This document shows positions 57,795 through 64,000 of a stretch of 64,000 nucleotides of DNA, in pieces. Source of the stretch: Neiella marina. GTDB taxonomy: Bacteria; Pseudomonadota; Gammaproteobacteria; Enterobacterales; Neiellaceae. The translations under genes were made by a program, and so were the position numbers. The notes under the pieces were generated by a model. The model was not told where the DNA came from. It did no database searches and worked only from the letters and a program-made list of their open reading frames with translations. Every line of letters starts with the position of its first letter. The first letter of the stretch is position 1. The stretch is from positions 1 to 64,000 of the forward strand of contig NZ_NGNS01000020.1 in NCBI RefSeq assembly GCF_002165625.1. The letters are read 5' to 3'.

Positions 57795-58811
57795 ATGGAC
57801 GTATTAGTCACTGGTGGCGCCGGTTACATTGGCAGCCACACATTGATCGCGTTGCTTGAAGCGGGTCACCGGCCAATTGTGGTCGACAACCTATGTAACT
57901 CCAGTGCCGAGTCTTTGCATCGAGTGAAGCAAATTTCGGGGTGTGACGCGATCCCTTTCCATCAAATTGATATTCGTGATCGAGCGGCGCTTGATGCTGT
58001 TTTTGCACAATATGAAATCGAATCGGTGATTCACTTCGCTGGCCTTAAGGCTGTGGGTGAGTCAACTCAGATTCCGTTGGACTATTATCAGAACAATGTT
58101 GCTGGCACGTTGACACTGTGCCAAGCGATGCAACATGCTGGCGTTAAACGCTTGGTATTTAGCTCCTCAGCAACCGTTTATGGCGATCCCGCCTCGGTAC
58201 CTATTTTGGAAAGCTTCCCAACCTCAGCGACCAATCCGTATGGTCGCTCTAAGCTGATGGTTGAGGAAATCCTATCTGACTTTGCCAAGTCTGATCCGAG
58301 TTGGGACATTGCCTTGCTGCGCTATTTCAATCCGGTTGGTGCACACAAGTCGGGCTTGATTGGCGAAGACCCTTCAGGGATCCCCAATAATCTAACGCCA
58401 TACATTACTCAAGTCGCGGTGGGTAAACTGCAGCAGTTGAGTGTTTTTGGCGGTGACTATCCGACCAAAGATGGTACTGGCGTCCGAGACTACATCCATG
58501 TCGTTGACCTCGCTGAGGGGCACGTCAAAGCTTTGGATAAGCTGAATACTTCACCGGGCCTAGTGGTTTATAACTTAGGCACCGGCAATGGTTACTCAGT
58601 GCTTGAGGTGATCGCAGCATTTTCTCAAGCCTGCGGTGTTGAAATCCCTTATCAGGTGGTTGAACGGCGCCCAGGAGACATCGCTGAATGTTACGCTGAA
58701 CCATCGTTAGCAACTGCAGAGCTTGGTTGGAAAGCACAGCGCGAGTTGGCCGAAATGGCCGAAGACGCTTGGCGTTGGCAGTCAGCAAACCCAAATGGCT
58801 ATGCTAAGTAA
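57795..58811 (+). CDS. galE: UDP-glucose 4-epimerase
   Basis: Interconverts UDP-glucose and UDP-galactose with bound NAD+. The 338-residue extended SDR has GGAGYIGSH (residues 7-15), the Ser/Thr of SSSATVYG and the YxxxK pair in NPYGRSK. Full length compared with E. coli GalE (338). Second gene of the nucleotide-sugar operon. Confidence 0.96.
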   Translation: MDVLVTGGAGYIGSHTLIALLEAGHRPIVVDNLCNSSAESLHRVKQISGCDAIPFHQIDIRDRAALDAVFAQYEIESVIHFAGLKAVGESTQIPLDYYQNNVAGTLTLCQAMQHAGVKRLVFSSSATVYGDPASVPILESFPTSATNPYGRSKLMVEEILSDFAKSDPSWDIALLRYFNPVGAHKSGLIGEDPSGIPNNLTPYITQVAVGKLQQLSVFGGDYPTKDGTGVRDYIHVVDLAEGHVKALDKLNTSPGLVVYNLGTGNGYSVLEVIAAFSQACGVEIPYQVVERRPGDIAECYAEPSLATAELGWKAQRELAEMAEDAWRWQSANPNGYAK

Positions 58812-58863
58812 GTTGTTAAAGGCTAAATAGATTTATAGAAAATTAATAAGTGAGCAATAAATT

Positions 58864-60201
58864 ATGAAAGTCACCGTTTTTGGAATTGGTTATGTGGGCT
58901 TAGTGCAAGCTGCTGTGATGGCTGACTTTGGCCATGAAGTAATGTGTGTCGATGTTGACCAAAGCAAAGTCGACAACCTCAAAAAAGGCATTATTCCCAT
59001 TTATGAGCCAGGCTTGACCCCTCTTGTTGAAACCAATTACAAAGAAGGTCGGCTGCATTTCACCACCAATGCCAAAGAAGGTGTTGAATTCGGCGAGCTG
59101 CAATTCATTGCTGTGGGGACGCCACCTGATGAAGATGGCTCTGCTGACTTAAAGTATGTATTGGCAGTTGCTCGTACCATTGCTGAACACATGAATGGTT
59201 ATAAAGTGGTGCTGGACAAGAGTACGGTACCGGTTGGTACTGCTGACAAAGTTAACGCCGCGATTGCTGAAGTGCTTGAACAACGCGGCGTGGACTACGA
59301 CTATGCAGTCGTTTCTAACCCAGAATTCTTAAAAGAAGGGGCTGCAGTTAATGACTGCATGCGACCTGATCGCATCGTGATTGGCACCGATGATGACACT
59401 GCTCGTCAACTGATTCGCGAATTGTATGCGCCGTTTAACCGTAATCATGACCGCATGATTTTCATGGATGTTCATTCTGCTGAATTGACCAAGTATGCCG
59501 CAAACTGCATGCTGGCGACCAAAATTAGCTTCATGAATGAAATGTCTAACCTCGCTGAGCGCTTGGGGGCAGATATTGAGAAAGTTCGTCAAGGCATCGG
59601 TTCTGACCCTCGTATTGGCTATCACTTCATTTATCCGGGCTGTGGTTACGGTGGCTCCTGTTTCCCGAAAGATGTTCAAGCTTTGGTTCGTACAGCCGAC
59701 TCGATTGGCTATGAATCGACCTTGCTGAAAGCGGTAGAGCAGGTCAACTATGCTCAGAAAGAAGTATTGTTCAAACGTTTGAACGAATACTACAAGGGCG
59801 ACTTGGCGGGCAAAACTGTGGCGATTTGGGGATTGTCTTTCAAACCCAACACAGACGATATGCGTGAGGCATCAAGTCGAGTGTTGATGGAGTCGCTGTG
59901 GCAAGCTGGTGCCAAAGTACGTGCATTTGACCCTGAAGCAATGGAAGAAGTACAGCGCATTTATGGTACTCGCGAGGACCTCGAGCTGGTTGGTACGAAA
60001 GATGCCGCTCTGAAAGGCGCCGACTGCTTGGTGATTTGTACTGAATGGAAAGTATTCCGTGCTGCTAATTTCGATGACATTAAAGAACAGCTGGTCGATC
60101 CGGTGATTTTTGATGGCCGAAACCTTTACGAGCCTGAGCAAGTTAAGCGCTATGGTTTGGCTTACTATGCGATGGGTCGCGGAGATAGTATCACCGCTTA
60201 A
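58864..60201 (+). CDS. ugd: UDP-glucose 6-dehydrogenase
   Basis: Oxidises UDP-glucose to UDP-glucuronate with two NAD+. The 445-residue product has the Rossmann motif GIGYVGL, the central helix region and the catalytic Cys266 in GGSCFPKD, with the C-terminal domain [14 protein letters not shown]. It follows galE after 52 bases and supplies the substrate of the next gene. In enterics ugd is PhoP-regulated; no such box is seen right here. Confidence 0.95.
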   Translation: MKVTVFGIGYVGLVQAAVMADFGHEVMCVDVDQSKVDNLKKGIIPIYEPGLTPLVETNYKEGRLHFTTNAKEGVEFGELQFIAVGTPPDEDGSADLKYVLAVARTIAEHMNGYKVVLDKSTVPVGTADKVNAAIAEVLEQRGVDYDYAVVSNPEFLKEGAAVNDCMRPDRIVIGTDDDTARQLIRELYAPFNRNHDRMIFMDVHSAELTKYAANCMLATKISFMNEMSNLAERLGADIEKVRQGIGSDPRIGYHFIYPGCGYGGSCFPKDVQALVRTADSIGYESTLLKAVEQVNYAQKEVLFKRLNEYYKGDLAGKTVAIWGLSFKPNTDDMREASSRVLMESLWQAGAKVRAFDPEAMEEVQRIYGTREDLELVGTKDAALKGADCLVICTEWKVFRAANFDDIKEQLVDPVIFDGRNLYEPEQVKRYGLAYYAMGRGDSITA

Positions 60202-60215
60202 AGGCAGTTGATTCA

Positions 60216-61214
60216 ATGAAAGTATTGGTCACCGGTGCAGCCGGATTTATAGGGTTTTACGTAAGCCAACGTTTGATTGCCGATGGCTATCAAGTGGTTG
60301 GGTTAGACAACAACAACTCCTATTACGATGTCGGTTTAAAGCATGCCCGGCTAGCACAACTAGAGGCTCTTTCTGGCTTCGAATTCGTCGAGCTTGACTT
60401 GGCTGATCGAGCCTCGATGGAGCAGCTATTTGCTAAACATCAATTCCAGCGAGTGATACACCTTGCCGCCCAAGCGGGGGTGCGCCACTCGCTCAATGCA
60501 CCGTTTGACTACGTCGACTCAAATTTAACTGGCATGATGACGATCCTCGAAGGTTGTCGTCATCATGGTGTAGAGCACTTGGTATACGCATCTTCGAGTT
60601 CCGTTTACGGCATGAATGAAACCATGCCGTTTTCGACTTCAGATAATGTTGACCATCCAGTATCGCTCTACGCCGCCAGCAAGAAAGCCAATGAGTTGAT
60701 GGCCCATAGTTATTCCCACTTATACGGCTTGCCGACCACTGGATTGCGGTTTTTCACTGTGTATGGCCCATGGGGCCGTCCTGACATGGCTTATTTTTTG
60801 TTTACCAAAGCGATGTTGGCTGGAGATCCGATCAAGGTGTTTAACTTTGGCAAGATGCGCCGCGATTTCACTTATATTGACGATATTGTCGAGGGTGTGG
60901 TTCGAGTGATGGATAAACTGCCTGAGCCCAATCCAAACTGGAGCAGTGCGGATCCGTCAAGTAGTAAAGCGCCATACAAGATCTACAATATTGGCAACAA
61001 CAACCCGGTGGAATTGGGCTATTTTATTGAAACCCTAGAGCGTTGCTTGGGCATCGAGGCCAACAAGCTAATGATGCCAATGCAACCAGGCGACGTGGTT
61101 GCTACCGCGGCAGATATTGACGACCTTGTCGAAGATGTTGGCTTTTCTCCGGCAACGTCGATTGAACAAGGGTTAGAATCTTTTGTTCGTTGGTACAAGA
61201 GCTACTACCGATAA
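60216..61214 (+). CDS. UDP-glucuronate 4-epimerase
   Basis: A 332-residue extended SDR that converts UDP-glucuronate to UDP-galacturonate for capsule, exopolysaccharide or LPS. It has GAAGFIGFY (residues 7-15), the YASSSSVYG segment, the active-site pair in YAASKKANE and the GLRFFTVYGPWGRPDMA region typical of CapI/LpsL/WbnF-type enzymes. It starts 14 bases after ugd, so it is operonic. Other UDP-sugar epimerases are possible, but the link to ugd and the RPDMA motif favour this one. Confidence 0.88.
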   Translation: MKVLVTGAAGFIGFYVSQRLIADGYQVVGLDNNNSYYDVGLKHARLAQLEALSGFEFVELDLADRASMEQLFAKHQFQRVIHLAAQAGVRHSLNAPFDYVDSNLTGMMTILEGCRHHGVEHLVYASSSSVYGMNETMPFSTSDNVDHPVSLYAASKKANELMAHSYSHLYGLPTTGLRFFTVYGPWGRPDMAYFLFTKAMLAGDPIKVFNFGKMRRDFTYIDDIVEGVVRVMDKLPEPNPNWSSADPSSSKAPYKIYNIGNNNPVELGYFIETLERCLGIEANKLMMPMQPGDVVATAADIDDLVEDVGFSPATSIEQGLESFVRWYKSYYR

Positions 61215-61220
61215 TGATGG

Positions 61221-61246
61221 CCGTCAGTTTCTAGCTTGACTGACGG
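61221..61246 (+). terminator. hairpin after the nucleotide-sugar operon
   Basis: CCGTCAGT (61221-61228) pairs with ACTGACGG (61239-61246). The following bases TTACCTC make a poor U-tract, so termination is uncertain. Confidence 0.5.
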
Positions 61247-61369
61247 TTACCTCACTCCAATCAAACTGCATTTTGTTACTCCCCCCAAAGTCAGCTGATC
61301 CGCTGTTGCTTTAAAAAGTTTTTAGTTCACAAACCCGCGCTAATTTAATTGTTTTATTTTTGCATACTG

Positions 61370-61393
61370 TTAACAATATGCTGATTTTGTTAA
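61370..61393. promoter_or_regulatory. TTAACAA/TTGTTAA operator candidate
   Basis: TTAACAA (61370-61376) and TTGTTAA (61387-61393) are inverted arms separated by 10 bases, ending 18 bases before the sugar symporter start. The location suits a repressor. Confidence 0.4.
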
Positions 61394-61411
61394 GTGAACA
61401 GCGAGTAAACA

Positions 61412-62806
61412 ATGGATGATTCTTCGCACCAATTGAAGTGGACCGAAAAGCTTGGCTACGGCCTTGGAGACTCGGCGTTCAACTTTGTTTGGATGACCTT
61501 TATTTATTTTCAGGTTTATTTTTACACCGATGTATTTGGCTTATCCGCTGCCGCAGTCGGTTCTTTGCTGCTACTGACTCGTATTTGGGATACCGTCAAT
61601 GATCCGGTGATGGGGGCGATTGCCGATCGAACTGAAACTCGGTGGGGAAAGTTTCGTCCTTATTTGCTGTTTGGCGCTGTACCGCTGGGGATCACCGCGA
61701 CGCTTGCATTGAGCACGCCTGAGTTATCTGATTCCGGTAAGTTATTTTATGCCTATGTGACTTACTTTGCCGTAGGGATGCTGTTTACTGCAATGAACAT
61801 TCCATATGCATCGATGATGAGTGCAATGACTAACGATCCCAAAGAGCGCGCATCTTTAGCGACATGGCGATTTGCTGGGGCATTTGTCACGGGCATCATT
61901 GTGCTACATTTCACCATGGATCTGGTCGCTTGGTTAGGTGATGGTGATGATGCCCTTGGTTTTCAGCGCACCATGGCTTTTTATGCCGTCATTTTGGTGT
62001 GCTTGATGTTTATCACCGTGGCACTGACCAAAGAGCGCATCCGGCCTCAAACAGCAAGTCACAGTCACTTTGTTAGCGATCTAAGTGGCATTGTCCGTTC
62101 TCGTCCGTTCATTATCTTATTTGCCGTTGCCATGTTTTCGCTTGGCTATATTGCTATTCGCAATGCCATTACCATGCATTACTTCAAATATGTACTGTTT
62201 GATGAAGCAGGGGCTAAGTGGTTTCTCGTCGGTGGCGCCATTTTTTGTTTAATTGGCGCCTTGCTGACTCCGTGGCTGATCCGTTGGTTTGATAAGAAGC
62301 ACGTCTACATCGCTATCACCGTGGCGAATGCGCTGCTAATGGCGCTCATTTACTTTTGTGGCGAAGACGATTTGGTTTGGATCTATGGTATTCACTTCGT
62401 CAGTCAACTGCTATCTGGTCCGCCTGCACCGATCATTTTTGCCATGTATGCTGATTTGGTCGACTATCAGGAGCACAAGACCGGTATTCGCAGTTCGGGC
62501 TTGATATTTGCTGGCGCATCCTTCTCACAAAAGATGGGTTGGGCTATCGGTGGCGCGGCGACAGGCTTTTTGTTAGCAGCATTTGGCTTTGAAGCCAATG
62601 TTCAACAGGCCGAATCGACTCGTCATGGCATACTGCTGATGTTTACCATCATTCCATCAGCTCTGGCGATCTTGGCAGCCTATGCGATGAGCCGCTACTC
62701 GTTGACCGAGCAGCGAGTCTCGCAAATTCAGACCGAACTTAGTAATGGACCAAGCTCAGCCGAACAATCAGCTATTCCTGCCAGTAGCGCTCCGACAGCA
62801 CGTTAA
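61412..62806 (+). CDS. GPH-family sugar/cation symporter (MFS)
   Basis: A 464-residue inner-membrane transporter of the glycoside-pentoside-hexuronide:cation symporter family, related to MelB. The N-terminus has [13 protein letters not shown] and the family motif [27 protein letters not shown]. About 12 membrane helices follow; the segment [17 protein letters not shown] before TM10-11 is also typical. The C-terminal tail is hydrophilic. It may import glucosides, uronides or similar sugars. Its last 35 bases overlap the convergent chemoreceptor gene. Confidence 0.9.
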   Translation: MDDSSHQLKWTEKLGYGLGDSAFNFVWMTFIYFQVYFYTDVFGLSAAAVGSLLLLTRIWDTVNDPVMGAIADRTETRWGKFRPYLLFGAVPLGITATLALSTPELSDSGKLFYAYVTYFAVGMLFTAMNIPYASMMSAMTNDPKERASLATWRFAGAFVTGIIVLHFTMDLVAWLGDGDDALGFQRTMAFYAVILVCLMFITVALTKERIRPQTASHSHFVSDLSGIVRSRPFIILFAVAMFSLGYIAIRNAITMHYFKYVLFDEAGAKWFLVGGAIFCLIGALLTPWLIRWFDKKHVYIAITVANALLMALIYFCGEDDLVWIYGIHFVSQLLSGPPAPIIFAMYADLVDYQEHKTGIRSSGLIFAGASFSQKMGWAIGGAATGFLLAAFGFEANVQQAESTRHGILLMFTIIPSALAILAAYAMSRYSLTEQRVSQIQTELSNGPSSAEQSAIPASSAPTAR

Positions 62807-64000
62807 GTTCATTGGCCATCGTCGACACCTGGCCACAGGCATCGGTTGAGTCGGTGGCTTGTTGACGAATCTGATCGGCAAGATTTTTCAGCGCAATGAT
62901 GTTGCCGCTAATTTCCTCTGAGACGTGGCTTTGTTGTTCAACGGCAGAGGCGATTTGTAGGTTCATGTCATTGATGGATGATACCGAGCGGGTTGCCTGC
63001 TCGATGTTCTCCTCCGCGTCATGGACAGACGTAACGCTTTTGACGGCGCTACTGGCAGCATTTTCCATTGCCGAAACGGCGTTTTTGGCTTGCCCCTGAA
63101 GTTTTTCAACCATGGTCATAATTTCTTCGGTTGACTCGTGAGTGCGAGTTGCCAAGGTTCTCACTTCGTCAGCTACCACTGCAAAGCCGCGGCCTTGTTC
63201 GCCTGCTCGAGCGGCCTCAATGGCAGCATTGAGGGCCAGCAAGTTGGTTTGTTCAGCAATCGAGCGAATGACATCAACAACGCTACCGATTTGGTCACTC
63301 TCGGATGCCAACCGGTTAATCACATCGGAAGCCTTTTCGACCTCAGAGGATAATTGATTAATCGCTTCTAGCGTTTCGGCAACACTATCTTTACCTGAGG
63401 CCATTTCATCGTTGGCCACTTTGGCATGCTCCGAGGTTTGCAGGGCACTAGTGGCTACTTGCTGAATACTAACCGACATTTCTTCAACAGCAGTGGCAAC
63501 CATGTCTGATTGTTGATACTGCTTTTCGATTTCAGTCAGCGAGCCATCCATATTAGTTTTCAGCACGCCCGAGGCAGAAACCAAATGGTTAGAGTAATCA
63601 TTGATACGACCTGCCATTGCTCGTTGTTGAGAGCGAAGCATCTTTAAGCAGGCGCGAAGCTGGCCCACTTCATCTTGACGGCCGGTATACACCTCGCGAG
63701 CGACGGCATCATCCATTTCTTGTTTGAGCTCTTTACTCATCTCAGCAATTGGTTGAAATTGCCACATGCAAGCACAGCAGACGTACAAAGTTGCAATGAT
63801 TGCCGCGGTTGGCCAAGCCCATGAAGCCGATAGTGATAAGCCGATAGCAAACAGCAGCACTAAGCCGAGCATGCCATGGATCGCCATTTTCTGTTGAATT
63901 TGCAAGCCCCGCAGTGATGCTGCAGCCTTTTCGGGTTGAGCTAGCAACTTCTTGTAAAGCTTTTCTGCTCGCGCTACTTCTTGGCTTTCTGGTTTGACTC
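62772..64000 (-). CDS. Aer-like methyl-accepting chemotaxis protein (5' end outside window)
   Basis: A chemoreceptor cut by the right window edge. The frame stays open from the TTG at 63947 to base 64000, reading [18 protein letters not shown], which resembles the segment joining the PAS domain to the membrane part in Aer-type redox/aerotaxis receptors. Visible parts are two membrane helices (about 63795-63880), a HAMP-like segment and a signalling domain with [26 protein letters not shown] (in pieces, about 63160-63260). A PAS domain with FAD is therefore expected beyond the edge. The stop codon lies inside the symporter gene. Confidence 0.85.
   Translation of the reverse strand, partial: VKPESQEVARAEKLYKKLLAQPEKAAASLRGLQIQQKMAIHGMLGLVLLFAIGLSLSASWAWPTAAIIATLYVCCACMWQFQPIAEMSKELKQEMDDAVAREVYTGRQDEVGQLRACLKMLRSQQRAMAGRINDYSNHLVSASGVLKTNMDGSLTEIEKQYQQSDMVATAVEEMSVSIQQVATSALQTSEHAKVANDEMASGKDSVAETLEAINQLSSEVEKASDVINRLASESDQIGSVVDVIRSIAEQTNLLALNAAIEAARAGEQGRGFAVVADEVRTLATRTHESTEEIMTMVEKLQGQAKNAVSAMENAASSAVKSVTSVHDAEENIEQATRSVSSINDMNLQIASAVEQQSHVSEEISGNIIALKNLADQIRQQATDSTDACGQVSTMANELNVLSERYWQE

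Overview
The window is a chromosomal segment of a gammaproteobacterium. The clearest evidence is the conserved block metY(tRNA-fMet)-rimP-nusA-infB-rbfA-truB-rpsO-pnp-nlpI, together with dapB-carAB-greA-yhbY/rlmE-ftsH-folP-glmM-secG-tRNA-Leu, the tesA/ybbA-ybbP divergon, folX-yfcH and tamA-tamB. Base composition is moderate. Two DUF3718 proteins, several chemoreceptors, a GH17 glucanase-like lipoprotein and a GPH-type sugar symporter suggest a motile, aquatic, Alteromonadales-like organism. That last assignment is inference. I see no rRNA, insertion sequence, prophage or CRISPR array.

Layout. 1-6238: structured upstream region, then a three-gene RND efflux operon (outer-membrane lipoprotein, adaptor, pump) with a CpxR-box-like direct repeat upstream. 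6344-7106: a five-gene tRNA cluster (Ala-Glu-Glu-Glu-Ala) behind a strong promoter, built partly by tandem duplication. 7340-11306: an internally deleted crotonase, and two paralogous small DUF3718 proteins flanking a chemoreceptor. 11577-16548: tesA, ybbA, ybbP and a GH17-like lipoprotein. 16534-24203: yfcH, folX, a PspB-like protein, a coiled-coil lipoprotein, gamma-glutamyltransferase, a small lipoprotein, an exonuclease-GIY-YIG fusion and a diguanylate cyclase. 24193-29696: tamB and tamA. 29908-33791: yfcE, a candidate small RNA, an 8-stranded outer-membrane barrel and a PhoP/PhoQ-like two-component system. 33909-45732: biosynthesis and housekeeping genes. 45740-56285: the tRNA-Leu/tRNA-fMet/nusA/infB/rpsO/pnp region. 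56306-61214: a ComEA-like protein, then a nucleotide-sugar operon galU-galE-ugd-UDP-glucuronate epimerase. 61412-64000: a sugar symporter and an Aer-like chemoreceptor cut by the window edge.

The most interesting signal is at 30481-31603. Three promoters share one architecture: a direct repeat of GTTCAG-like hexamers spaced by 5 bp, then exactly 10 bp, then a -10 hexamer. They precede a candidate small RNA ending in a strong terminator, an OprH-like barrel gene and the phoPQ-like operon itself. This looks like a compact autoregulated envelope-stress regulon with its own small RNA. Other notable items are the tandem copies of the tRNA-fMet 3' end, nested leader hairpins before dapB and carA, and the overlapping start codons of tesA and ybbA.
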